Assembly: GCF_900188355.1 (NCBI RefSeq)
Contig: NZ_FZNX01000002.1
Coordinates: forward strand, 496,001 to 560,000
From: Lutibacter flavus
Lineage (GTDB): Bacteria > Bacteroidota > Bacteroidia > Flavobacteriales > Flavobacteriaceae
Direction of reading: 5' to 3'
Length of the DNA: 64,000 nt
Shown here: positions 26,655 through 35,095 of the stretch, in pieces
Numbering within the stretch: position 1 is the stretch's first letter
Layout: each line of letters starts with the position of its first letter
Notes under the pieces: generated by a model
Told to the model about the DNA's origin: nothing
Databases searched by the model: none
What the model saw: the letters and a program-made list of their open reading frames with translations, nothing else
Program-made: the position numbers and the translations under genes

Positions 26655-27695
26655 ATGAATTTTTCTAAACAACTCATATACTGGTATTTAATTAATAAAA
26701 GAGATTTGCCTTGGCGCACCACAGATAATCCATATTATATTTGGTTGTCAGAAATTATTTTACAGCAAACCAGAGTAGACCAAGGAATGGCATATTATTT
26801 CAAGTTTGTTGAGAATTTTCCAACTATAAAAGATTTGGCTGATGCTCAGGAAGAACATGTTTTAAAACTGTGGCAAGGGCTTGGTTATTATTCAAGAGCT
26901 AGATATTTACATTTTTCTGCAAAATACATTGTTAATGAGCATAATTGTATTTTTCCTTCTTCATATAATACTATACTAAAATTAAAAGGTGTAGGGGATT
27001 ATACCGCTTCAGCAATTGCTTCAATTTGTTTTAATGAACCAACAGCTGTTGTTGATGGAAATGTATACAGAGTGTTGTCTCGTTATTTTGGAATTTTTAC
27101 TCCTATTAATAGTACTAATGGAATTAAGGAATTTAAAAAATTAGCCCAGCAATTAATTGATGTAAAAAAACCAGGAATACATAACCAGGCGGTTATGGAA
27201 TTTGGCGCTAGAATGTGCAAGCCTCAAAATCCTGACTGTAACAATTGTCCGTTAAACGATAGTTGTTTTGCATTATCCAAAAATAGTATAAAAGAGTTGC
27301 CTGTTAAAGTGAAAAAATTAAAAATTAAAAATAGGTATTTCAATTATTTAGTAATTCATTCAAAAAGCAATACAACAAAAATGGTTAAAAGAGAAAAAGG
27401 TATTTGGCTTAATCTCTATGAATTTCCATTAATTGAAACTTCGGAACCTATTGATAAAAATCAGTTAATAAAGCACGAAATTTTTAATGATTTATTTGAT
27501 TCAAAAGAATTAAATGTAAAACTTTTCACTAGAGAAGAAAAGCCTCATAAACTTTCACATCAACATATTTTCACTAAGTTTTGGATTGTAAAAACTCGTG
27601 ATTCCAAAAATTTTAATAATTCTTGGGATGATATTGAAAAATTACCTGTTCCAGCTTTAATAGATAATTTTTTAACCCAGTATAAAAGCAACTAA
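26655..27695 (+). CDS. mutY: A/G-specific adenine glycosylase
   Basis: 346 residues from the ATG at 26655. A TTG 21 bp upstream is possible but adds only MRFTKKR. The catalytic Glu is in WLSEIILQQTRVDQG. The helix-hairpin-helix and catalytic Asp are in LKGVGDYTASAIASICF and AVVDGNVYRVL. The [4Fe-4S] loop has spacing C-x6-C-x2-C-x5-C (CKPQNPDCNNCPLNDSC). The C-terminal NUDIX-like domain recognises 8-oxoG. It removes adenine mispaired with 8-oxoguanine. Confidence 0.95.
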   Translation: MNFSKQLIYWYLINKRDLPWRTTDNPYYIWLSEIILQQTRVDQGMAYYFKFVENFPTIKDLADAQEEHVLKLWQGLGYYSRARYLHFSAKYIVNEHNCIFPSSYNTILKLKGVGDYTASAIASICFNEPTAVVDGNVYRVLSRYFGIFTPINSTNGIKEFKKLAQQLIDVKKPGIHNQAVMEFGARMCKPQNPDCNNCPLNDSCFALSKNSIKELPVKVKKLKIKNRYFNYLVIHSKSNTTKMVKREKGIWLNLYEFPLIETSEPIDKNQLIKHEIFNDLFDSKELNVKLFTREEKPHKLSHQHIFTKFWIVKTRDSKNFNNSWDDIEKLPVPALIDNFLTQYKSN

Positions 27696-27704
27696 ATTTT
27701 TTAG

Positions 27705-27712
27705 TACTTTTG
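27705..27712 (+). promoter_or_regulatory. -7 promoter box of ssb
   Basis: TACTTTTG matches TAnnTTTG, 24 bp before the ssb ATG and just after the mutY stop. Suggests that ssb has its own promoter inside the gene cluster. Confidence 0.5.
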
Positions 27713-27736
27713 ATTATTAAATAATACCTTAAAAAA

Positions 27737-28180
27737 ATGGCTGGAACAGTAAATAAAGTAATTCTTATTGGGCATTTAGGAGACGAAGTTAAAATGCATT
27801 ATTTTGATGGAGGAAATTCTATTGGTCGTTTTCCTATAGCCACAAACGAAACTTACACAAATAAGCAAACGGGTGAAAAAGTAACCACAACAGAATGGCA
27901 TAACATTGTGGTTAGAAATAAATTAGCAGAAATTTGTGAAAAATATTTGAATAAAGGGGATAAAGTGTATTGTGAGGGAAGAATAAAAACTCGCCAATGG
28001 GAAGGAGAGGATGGTTCTAAAAGATATACAACAGAAATTCATGTTACAGATATGACTTTTTTAACAACTAAAAGTGAATTAAATTCACAAGCTCCAAATG
28101 CTGTGCCTGAAAAAGCTGAAACACCAAAAAAAGAAATTTCCCATAAAGAAAAAGAAGTAGATGATGATTTACCTTTTTAA
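27737..28180 (+). CDS. ssb: Single-stranded DNA-binding protein
   Basis: 147 residues. The OB fold begins MAGTVNKVILIGHLGDEVKMHY and includes TEWHNIVVRNKLAEICEKYLNKGDKVYCEGRI. A flexible acidic linker leads to the conserved tail DDDLPF, which recruits repair and replication partners. Length and both ends are typical, so the gene is intact. Between mutY and gldE. Confidence 0.96.
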   Translation: MAGTVNKVILIGHLGDEVKMHYFDGGNSIGRFPIATNETYTNKQTGEKVTTTEWHNIVVRNKLAEICEKYLNKGDKVYCEGRIKTRQWEGEDGSKRYTTEIHVTDMTFLTTKSELNSQAPNAVPEKAETPKKEISHKEKEVDDDLPF

Positions 28181-28201
28181 GTTTAATTAAATTGAAAATA
28201 A

Positions 28202-29509
28202 TTGGATCCTGAACCCGAATTTTTATTAATTAATTTAGCGGAAAGTTTTAATCCGTGGCTCATTCTTAGCGTTTTAATGTTAGTTATGTTGCTAATTCTT
28301 TCAGCATTAATTTCTGGTGCTGAAGTGGCGTTCTTTTCCTTATCACAAAAAGCGATAACAAAAGCTTCAGAATCTAATTCCAATAATCAAAAAGCAGTGG
28401 TAGAATTATTAGAAAAACCACAGAAACTTTTAGCGACTATTTTAATTTCAAATAATTTCATAAATATTTTAATAGTATTAATCTTTGCTTTCATAGGCGA
28501 AATTGTATTTAGTAATATTTCATCGGAAATTTTAAAGTTTTTGATTGAAGTTGTTTTGGTAACCTTTTTGATTTTACTTTTTGGAGAGGTTTTACCTAAA
28601 GTATATGCAACAAGAAATTCGTTAAAGTTTGCTGTATTTATGGTGCTGCCAATTAAAATTTTAAACTCTCTTCTAACAGTAGTAAGCTTGCCATTAATGA
28701 GTTTAACTTCTGTTATTGAAAATAGATTGAGAAAAAAACAATCTAATTTATCTGTTGAAAAATTATCTCAAGCCCTAGAATTAACCTCAGATGAGGCGAC
28801 AACAAAAGACGAGCAAAAAATATTGCAAGGAATTGTAAATTTTGGGAATACCGAAACCGGTCAAATAATGACACCTCGTATAGATGTTTTTGCAATTTCT
28901 AATAGTGAATCATATGAAGAAGTTATTGATAAAATTGTAAAAAAAGGGTATTCTAGAAATCCAGTTTATAGCGAAAGTACAGATGATATAATTGGAGTAT
29001 TATACGCTAAAGATTTATTGCCGCACTTAAATAAGAAAAATTTTAAATGGCAGGATATAATTAGAGAACCTTATTTTGTTCCGGAAAATAAAAAATTGGA
29101 TGATTTATTGAAAGAATTTCAGGAAAAGAAAAATCATTTGGCAATTGTGGTTGATGAATATGGAGGAACAAGCGGTGTTATTTCCCTTGAAGATGTTATT
29201 GAAGAAATAGTAGGAGATATTAATGATGAATTTGATGATGATGATATTTCATATTCAAAATTAGATGCCAATAATTATTTATTTGATGGTAAAACCAACT
29301 TAAAGGACTTTTACAAAATTTTAGAAATTCAAGATACAGAGTTGTTTGATAAAAAAAAGGGAGAATCTGAAACTATTGCGGGATTTCTTTTAGAGATTCA
29401 TGGTAAGTTTCCAAAGAAAAACGAAGTAATAATTTTTAAGCCTTATACGTTTAAAATAGAATCGATGGATGTTCGAAGAATAAAACAAATTAAAGTTACA
29501 ATTAATTGA
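28202..29509 (+). CDS. gldE: Gliding motility-associated protein GldE
   Basis: 435 residues from a TTG start. The N-terminal CNNM/DUF21 membrane domain (about 15-190; ALISGAEVAFFSLS) is followed by two CBS domains (ARNPVYSEST-type and VVDEYGGTSGVISLEDVIEEIVGDI) and a C-terminal CorC/HlyC-type transporter-associated domain. The position directly before gldD identifies GldE. In Flavobacterium it supports gliding and type IX secretion and can partly replace GldD function when overproduced. Biochemically it resembles divalent-cation transport proteins. Confidence 0.93.
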   Translation: MDPEPEFLLINLAESFNPWLILSVLMLVMLLILSALISGAEVAFFSLSQKAITKASESNSNNQKAVVELLEKPQKLLATILISNNFINILIVLIFAFIGEIVFSNISSEILKFLIEVVLVTFLILLFGEVLPKVYATRNSLKFAVFMVLPIKILNSLLTVVSLPLMSLTSVIENRLRKKQSNLSVEKLSQALELTSDEATTKDEQKILQGIVNFGNTETGQIMTPRIDVFAISNSESYEEVIDKIVKKGYSRNPVYSESTDDIIGVLYAKDLLPHLNKKNFKWQDIIREPYFVPENKKLDDLLKEFQEKKNHLAIVVDEYGGTSGVISLEDVIEEIVGDINDEFDDDDISYSKLDANNYLFDGKTNLKDFYKILEIQDTELFDKKKGESETIAGFLLEIHGKFPKKNEVIIFKPYTFKIESMDVRRIKQIKVTIN

Positions 29510-29526
29510 AAAACAGATTATAGTTA

Positions 29527-30078
29527 ATGAAAAATTTTATTTTACTAATACTCTTTATTTCAATATTAAATTCTTGTGGAAGTGATTCTTTACCAAAACC
29601 AAAACCATATTTAAAACTTCAGTATCCAGAAGCTTCATATATAAAAGTTAGTCCTGATTGCCCTTATAATTTCGAAGTTTCAGAATTAGCAACTATTAAT
29701 TTTAAAGATAAATGCTGGTCAACAATTGCATATCCAGAGTTAAAAGCGACTATACATATTACGTATAGGCCCGTTAATAATAATTTGGATGAGATTTTAA
29801 AAGAAACGGAAAAATTAACCTATGAACATACAATAAAAGCGGATGCCATTAATATGATTCCTTATGAAAATTTTGAAAAAAAGGTTTTTGGGAAGTTATT
29901 TAATGTTGAGGGTAATGTTGCTACAAATATTCAGTTTCAGGTTACTGATAGTGTAAAACACGTGTTGGCTGGAGCATTATATTTTTATACAAAACCAAAT
30001 TATGATTCAATAATACCAGCCATAAAATATATTGAAAAAGATATTATTCATTTGGTTGAAACATTAGAATGGGAATAA
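29527..30078 (+). CDS. gldD: Gliding motility lipoprotein GldD
   Basis: 183 residues. A signal peptide ends in the lipobox L-N-S-C (Cys17), followed by the GldD-type sequence PKPKPYLKLQYPEASYIKV and DCPYNFEVSE. GldD is an envelope lipoprotein needed for gliding and for type IX secretion in Flavobacterium. The giant protein at 48932 has a type IX sorting signal and would be a client of that machinery. 17 bp after gldE and ending one base before the heme A synthase gene. Confidence 0.94.
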   Translation: MKNFILLILFISILNSCGSDSLPKPKPYLKLQYPEASYIKVSPDCPYNFEVSELATINFKDKCWSTIAYPELKATIHITYRPVNNNLDEILKETEKLTYEHTIKADAINMIPYENFEKKVFGKLFNVEGNVATNIQFQVTDSVKHVLAGALYFYTKPNYDSIIPAIKYIEKDIIHLVETLEWE

Positions 30079-31134
30079 ATGAGAAGTAAAAGTTTTAAAT
30101 ACACAAAGGTAATTAGATATTGGCTATTGCTAGGTTTAGTAATGTTAATAGGTCAAGTGATTTTAGGAGGGATAACACGACTAACTGGTTCTGGGCTGTC
30201 GATTACGCGTTGGGATGTAATTACTGGTGTTATACCCCCATTAAATGCAGAAGAATGGATTGAAGCTTTTGAATTATACAAAGCTACACCTCAGTATCAT
30301 AAAATCAACTCTACTTTTAATATTGCAGATTTTAAATTTATTTATTTTTGGGAATATTTTCATAGGCTTTGGGTTCGTTCACTAGGCTTTATTTTTTTAA
30401 TCCCCTTTGTATTTTTTCTTGCTAAAAAGAAAATTAATTTTTATTTAGTTAAGCGATTAGGGTTGGTGGTTTTACTAACAATATTAACAGCTTCAGCTGG
30501 TTGGATAATGGTACAAAGCGGATTGGTAGATAGACCTTGGGTAAATGCATACAAACTTACAATTCATTTTATTTTAGCAATTTTAGTAATTGCAGCAATG
30601 GTTAAAACTGTTGCGGATGTTTATAATTATGGAGGTGAGAAGATTTTAATTTCGACAAAATTAGTACCAATAATTATTCTTATAACTTTTGTTCAAATGA
30701 TATTTGCCGGATTAATGTCTGGTATGCGAGCGGGTTTATATTATCCAAGTTGGCCAGATATGAACGGGGAATTTATTCCAGATGTTTTGTGTATTTCTGA
30801 AAATTGGACTTGGGGCAATATGATTAATTACGATAGTTATTTATTTGCTCCTGCTTTTATTCAATTTTCACATAGAATGTTAGCCTACCTTTTGTTTGTA
30901 TTAACCATTTATATGTTTTTTAATTTAAAGAGTATAGTTCAAAATAGAGGTGGTATCTGGCTAAAGTCATCTCTTTGGTTGTTAATTGTTCAGGTAGTTC
31001 TTGGGGTTTTAACAGTATTAAATGTACAAGGTAAAATTCCTTTGTTTCTTGGAGTAAGTCATCAACTAGTGGGAGTATTATATTTTATAAGTTTATTATT
31101 TTTGTATTATTCATTAAGAAAACAAAAAGCATAA
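30079..31134 (+). CDS. ctaA: Heme A synthase (COX15/CtaA)
   Basis: 351 residues with eight membrane helices in two similar halves. Heme-ligand histidines are visible in WEYFHRLWVRSLGF and in IQFSHRMLAYLLF, with KLTIHFILA and VSHQLVGVLYF. The motif GGITRLTGSGLSITRWDVITG near the N-terminus is characteristic of the COX15 type 1 branch. It oxidises heme O to heme A for cytochrome oxidase. It is one base from the gldD stop, an operon arrangement common in this family. Confidence 0.93.
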   Translation: MRSKSFKYTKVIRYWLLLGLVMLIGQVILGGITRLTGSGLSITRWDVITGVIPPLNAEEWIEAFELYKATPQYHKINSTFNIADFKFIYFWEYFHRLWVRSLGFIFLIPFVFFLAKKKINFYLVKRLGLVVLLTILTASAGWIMVQSGLVDRPWVNAYKLTIHFILAILVIAAMVKTVADVYNYGGEKILISTKLVPIIILITFVQMIFAGLMSGMRAGLYYPSWPDMNGEFIPDVLCISENWTWGNMINYDSYLFAPAFIQFSHRMLAYLLFVLTIYMFFNLKSIVQNRGGIWLKSSLWLLIVQVVLGVLTVLNVQGKIPLFLGVSHQLVGVLYFISLLFLYYSLRKQKA

Positions 31135-31165
31135 AAAAAACTCCAATTATTAATTGGAGTTTTTA
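31133..31165. terminator. Bidirectional terminator between ctaA and the Ala-rich lipoprotein gene
   Basis: CTCCAATT (31141-31148) pairs with AATTGGAG (31152-31159) around a three-base loop, flanked by eight A and five T so that both strands have a T run. Confidence 0.85.
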
Positions 31166-31186
31166 AAATGTGTTTAAAATTAAATC

Positions 31187-31531
31187 TTACTGTTTTGTAA
31201 CATCTTTTACAGCGTCAACACCAGCTTTAACTTCTTTTTTTACAGCTTCAGCTCCATCTTTTACAGCTTCAGCACCTTCTTCTAATTTTTTCTTAGCAGC
31301 TTCAGCAGCATCTTTTGCGTCAGCAGATAATGAATCTACAGCTTTTTCTACACCTTCAACAACACCTTCAGCAGCTTCAGTTGCATCACCAGCAGCTTCT
31401 TCTACAGCATCTTTTGCAGCTTCTACTTCAGTAGATATAGCATCCTTAACTTCTTCTTTTTTAGTTTCTTTACAAGAAACAGCAATTACACTAATTAATG
31501 CAATAGCAATTAATAATTTGATTGATTTCAT
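31187..31531 (-). CDS. Ala/Lys/Glu-rich lipoprotein with amphipathic repeats
   Basis: 114 residues. The signal peptide ends in the lipobox I-A-V-S-C (Cys20). The mature part is nearly free of aromatic residues and consists of degenerate 7/11-residue motifs such as AKDAVEEAAGDATEAAEGV and EGAEAVKDGAEAVKKEV. The pattern resembles late-embryogenesis-abundant-like or apolipoprotein-like amphipathic helices. It probably forms long helices on a membrane or a stress-protective coil. Function unknown. The opposite strand is also open over this length, but that is a by-product of the Ala-rich composition. Confidence 0.75.
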   Translation of the reverse strand: MKSIKLLIAIALISVIAVSCKETKKEEVKDAISTEVEAAKDAVEEAAGDATEAAEGVVEGVEKAVDSLSADAKDAAEAAKKKLEEGAEAVKDGAEAVKKEVKAGVDAVKDVTKQ

Positions 31532-31595
31532 AATTTAGATTGATTTTTTATTATAACTACAAAGGAACCACTTTTTTACCTTTTTTAACAAAAAT

Positions 31596-32003
31596 TTATT
31601 CATTTATTTCAATAATTGGGTCAATTTTTGCTGTTTTTTCAATAATTTCATCTAATTCTTTGGTTTTTGTAACAGAATACAAATCTCCACCAGCTATTTT
31701 ACTAATATTTTTAACGATATCTTTTTTGCTTAATTTGTCAGAATCAAATGTAAATATGCCTTTTTTAGATTCAAAATCAACATTTGTGTATGTTACGCCT
31801 TCAACTTTTGATAATTTGGATTGAATTAATCGAGCACATCCAATTTCGCAAGTCATTCCTTCAATATCCACTTCAATACTTTTAAAGCTTGTAGCAACTT
31901 CTTGTGTTTTTGTTGCAGGGCTTTCAATTAAGTCCTTTTTTTTAGACTCGTTGCAAGCTGAGGAGATAAAAACAATAAATAATAATGTTACTATTTTTTT
32001 CAT
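31596..32003 (-). CDS. Lipoprotein with heavy-metal-associated domain, unusual CxxxC motif
   Basis: 135 residues. Signal peptide with lipobox S-S-A-C (Cys17), then a short linker and an HMA-like ferredoxin fold (about 42-110). The metal loop reads GMTCEIGCA, so two Cys are separated by three residues rather than the usual two (GMTCxxC). Strand VEGVTYTNVDFESKKGIFTF is typical of the fold. Probably a periplasmic metal chaperone or sensor. Geometry of metal binding should differ from copper chaperones. Monocistronic, upstream of the Ala-rich gene on the same strand. Confidence 0.78.
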   Translation of the reverse strand: MKKIVTLLFIVFISSACNESKKKDLIESPATKTQEVATSFKSIEVDIEGMTCEIGCARLIQSKLSKVEGVTYTNVDFESKKGIFTFDSDKLSKKDIVKNISKIAGGDLYSVTKTKELDEIIEKTAKIDPIIEINE

Positions 32004-32093
32004 AATTGGTTCCTAATTAATAATTTATGCGAATTTATAAACTATAAACTATAAAACCGAATATTTAACCGAATTTTGCATTTTATTAAGAAA

Positions 32094-32966
32094 ATGGAAA
32101 AAGGAAAATTACGTTGGATATATTTAGTAATTCTTTCATTAATTTGGGGGAGCTCATTTATTTTAATGAAAAGAGCTTTATTAGGTTTATCACCAATACA
32201 AGTTGGAGCTTTAAGAACATTATTTACAGCTATATTTTTAATTATAATTGGAGGTAAAAAAATATTTAAAATTAAAAGGAAACATTGGTATTATTTAACC
32301 TTAAATGGATTTGTAGGCACTTTTTTTCCTGCTTTTTTGTTTGCCTTTGCCATTGATAAAATTGACAGTTCTATTGCTTCAATTTTAAATTCTTTAACAC
32401 CACTAAATACGTTAATTTTTGGTGCTTTAGTTTTTGGGTTTAGTTTTAGAAAACGACAATTAATAGGTGTTTTAATTGGCCTAATTGGTACATTAATGCT
32501 TATTTTAAAAGGAGCTGAGGTAAATCCGAATCAAGATTATTTTTATGCAAGTTTTATTTTAATAGCTTCAATAGGCTACGCTTTAAATGTTAATATATTA
32601 AAAAAATATTTGTACGATTTAGACGCTTTAAGTATTACAGTAGCTAATTTTGTATTGCTTATAATACCTACGTTAATTGTATTGTGGTTCACAAACTTTT
32701 TTGAAACTTTTGAACTTAATCAATCCACTAAGTCAGGAATGTTTTATTTAGCAATATTAGCTGTTTTTGGAACTGGTTTGGCTAAAATTATGTTTAATAG
32801 GTTAATTCAAATATCTACTCCTATATTTTCTTCATCAGTAACTTATTTAATTCCTATTGTTGCAATAACCTGGGGTATTCTTGATGGTGAAAGAATAACC
32901 TTATTTCAGGTTGTTTCTGGTGCTATTATTATGTTTGGGGTTTATTTAGTTAATAAAACTAAATAA
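32094..32966 (+). CDS. EamA/DMT family transporter
   Basis: 290 residues from the ATG at 32094 (a TTG at 32076 is less likely). Ten membrane helices in two EamA repeats. The first contains IWGSSFILMKRALLGLSPIQVGALR and the second GYALNVNILKKYLY, ending in VSGAIIMFGVYLVNK. Drug/metabolite exporters of this kind move amino acids or other small molecules. The substrate cannot be read from sequence. Single gene between convergent and divergent neighbours. Confidence 0.88.
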   Translation: MEKGKLRWIYLVILSLIWGSSFILMKRALLGLSPIQVGALRTLFTAIFLIIIGGKKIFKIKRKHWYYLTLNGFVGTFFPAFLFAFAIDKIDSSIASILNSLTPLNTLIFGALVFGFSFRKRQLIGVLIGLIGTLMLILKGAEVNPNQDYFYASFILIASIGYALNVNILKKYLYDLDALSITVANFVLLIIPTLIVLWFTNFFETFELNQSTKSGMFYLAILAVFGTGLAKIMFNRLIQISTPIFSSSVTYLIPIVAITWGILDGERITLFQVVSGAIIMFGVYLVNKTK

Positions 32967-32994
32967 AAACGACTCAATTTCTTGAGCCGTTTTA
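32965..32994. terminator. Bidirectional terminator between DMT transporter and M16 peptidase genes
   Basis: ACGACTCAA (32969-32977) faces TTGAGCCGT (32982-32990) with a four-base loop. It has one A-C mismatch on the forward strand, which becomes a G-T pair on the reverse strand. T runs occur on both sides. Confidence 0.75.
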
Positions 32995-33014
32995 TTACCT
33001 TATTAAGGTGATAG

Positions 33015-35087
33015 TTATTGAAAGTCAACTTCTGTAACTCCTTCATTTATTTTTACTTCCTTAACTTCAAAAGTAAATTGTTGAGGACCAACTGACATTC
33101 CCATAGTGTGTGGAATTTTTATTCCATTTACTTCTTTATAATTACTAAAAGTTAATGCTTGCTCCATAGTTTGTCCCATTGCTTTTAACACAGTTACTTG
33201 TTTTGTTTTTAAACCAGTTGTTGTGTCATAATATACTGTAATATCCTCGCCAACTTTTACTACATAAGAGTCACGGCCATCCATTGGTTCTATTTTTTCA
33301 AGAGTAACTTTATCATCAGTTTTATAACCCATTTCTACAAAAGGTACTGTTGATGATTTAGATTTCTCCAATTCGGCTCCTTCTAATTCTTTTTTCATTC
33401 CTTGTTGTTCAGAATAACCTTTTTCACCATCAAATTTCATTTTAGATAAAACCATTCCCATACCTGAAACTTGAACGGATTGTTTGTTAGGTATCATAGA
33501 TTTAGATTCCATTGTTAACGCCATCCCTTGCATTGTTGCTTCCGCTTTTGTGAATGTGGTTTTAATAGCATTAACCCTATCTAAACCACCAATTGCCTTA
33601 AGGTAATTATTAAATACAATTTCCTTTGTAATATCTGCAGGAATTGGTTTTGTCATTTCTGGTTTTGATGTTTTTGTAGCTTCTTTATCAAAATAAGAAA
33701 TACCATATGGTAATTTTTCTAGATTTGGCAATACATCCAAAGCTTTTCCAACAATTACAACTCTTGCATTATCTGCACTAAAATATTTTTGAGCAACACG
33801 TTGAATATCATCAACAGTTACGGCATTTAGTTTTTGTAAGTAAGTTTCATAAAAGTCCTCAGGTAAGTTTTTAGTTACAATATTTAAAGCGTAACTAGCT
33901 GCTGTTGATGGCCTTTCTAGAGCCATTACAAAGTTACCAACATAGGCGGCTTTAGCATTTTTCAACTCCTCTTCAGTTACTTTTGTTTCTCTGAAATTTT
34001 TGATTTCTTTGATAAATTCAACAACTGAACTATCTGTAACCATATTTCTTACACTAGCTGATGATTTAAATTTAGAAGAAGTTCTTTCGTTTGTGCCTAA
34101 ACTTGAGTAGGCGCCGTAAGTATATCCCTTATCTTCACGTAAGTTTAAGAAAAGTCTACCTTCTCCACCACCACCAAATATTTTATTTGCTAATCTAGTT
34201 GCAAAATAATCTGGGTGTCCCATTTTTAAATCAACAGTATTTACAACAGCAACACTAGATTGAACAGCATTTGGCATGTTAACAAAATTGATTTCAGTTT
34301 TTGCAACATTATTTACAGTTGGAATCGTATATGCTGGTAAATCTCCTTTTTTCCATTTACCGAATTGTTTCTTTACAAGCTTTTTAACATCCTTAAAATT
34401 AACATCTCCAATAATTACTAAATAAGCATTATTAGGTTTAAAGTATGTACTATAGAAATCCTTGACGTCAGCTATTGTAACATTTTTAACTGTAGTTTCA
34501 GTTTCAAATTCTCCATAAGGATGGTTTTTACCATAAACTAATGCACCTTCAACTTTACCCGCAATTTCTCCAACACTGTTTTCCCCGGATTTGATTCCTT
34601 CAAGAAGTTGTGCTTGTTGTTTTTCGAATTCTTCTTGTGTTAATAATGGATTTTGAATTGCATCAGCCATTAAAGTTAAAATTCGAGGGAAATATTTAGA
34701 TAAGGTATTAAAACTTGCGTTTTGGCTACCAATGTTAAGCGAAGCACCTAAAAAATCAATTTCTTCAACAAAAACATCTTTAGGCATTGATGTTGTTCCA
34801 TTTCCCATCATTCCAGCAGTGATACTAGAAACTCCAGCTTTTTCGCCTTCAAAAATAGGTCCATTATCTAAAATTAAACTAGCTGTTACTTTTGGTAATT
34901 TATGATTTTCTACAACCATAACTTTTAATCCGTTTTTAAGATCAAATGTTTGAGGTTTCCCTAAATTAATTTTAGGTGCTGGTCCGGCAACTGGTTGTTT
35001 TGTTCTATCTATTTGTGCTGTTACTCCTAAAGAAAGAAGAAACAATGCAATTAATGTTGTTATTTTAGTTCTCATATGTTTTTTCAT
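33015..35087 (-). CDS. M16 family peptidase, catalytically incomplete subunit
   Basis: 690 residues with a signal peptide (to about residue 25). Two M16 (mitochondrial processing peptidase-like) domains occupy about 45-460. The zinc motif HxxEH is absent (the position reads AGVSSITAGMMGNG), while the Arg/Tyr loop of the partner type is present (NLREDKGYTYGAYS). An extra domain of about 200 residues (about 490-690) resembles outer-membrane lipoprotein-sorting-like beta folds. It most likely pairs with the active subunit encoded 8 bp upstream. Periplasmic. Confidence 0.86.
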   Translation of the reverse strand: MKKHMRTKITTLIALFLLSLGVTAQIDRTKQPVAGPAPKINLGKPQTFDLKNGLKVMVVENHKLPKVTASLILDNGPIFEGEKAGVSSITAGMMGNGTTSMPKDVFVEEIDFLGASLNIGSQNASFNTLSKYFPRILTLMADAIQNPLLTQEEFEKQQAQLLEGIKSGENSVGEIAGKVEGALVYGKNHPYGEFETETTVKNVTIADVKDFYSTYFKPNNAYLVIIGDVNFKDVKKLVKKQFGKWKKGDLPAYTIPTVNNVAKTEINFVNMPNAVQSSVAVVNTVDLKMGHPDYFATRLANKIFGGGGEGRLFLNLREDKGYTYGAYSSLGTNERTSSKFKSSASVRNMVTDSSVVEFIKEIKNFRETKVTEEELKNAKAAYVGNFVMALERPSTAASYALNIVTKNLPEDFYETYLQKLNAVTVDDIQRVAQKYFSADNARVVIVGKALDVLPNLEKLPYGISYFDKEATKTSKPEMTKPIPADITKEIVFNNYLKAIGGLDRVNAIKTTFTKAEATMQGMALTMESKSMIPNKQSVQVSGMGMVLSKMKFDGEKGYSEQQGMKKELEGAELEKSKSSTVPFVEMGYKTDDKVTLEKIEPMDGRDSYVVKVGEDITVYYDTTTGLKTKQVTVLKAMGQTMEQALTFSNYKEVNGIKIPHTMGMSVGPQQFTFEVKEVKINEGVTEVDFQ

Positions 35088-35095
35088 CTTTAAAA

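Noticed and set aside
31170-31538. Open frame on the forward strand over the Ala-rich lipoprotein gene
   Set aside because: It arises from the Ala/Glu codon composition of the reverse-strand gene, which has a lipobox signal peptide. The forward product is a Ser/Ala/Phe-rich shadow.
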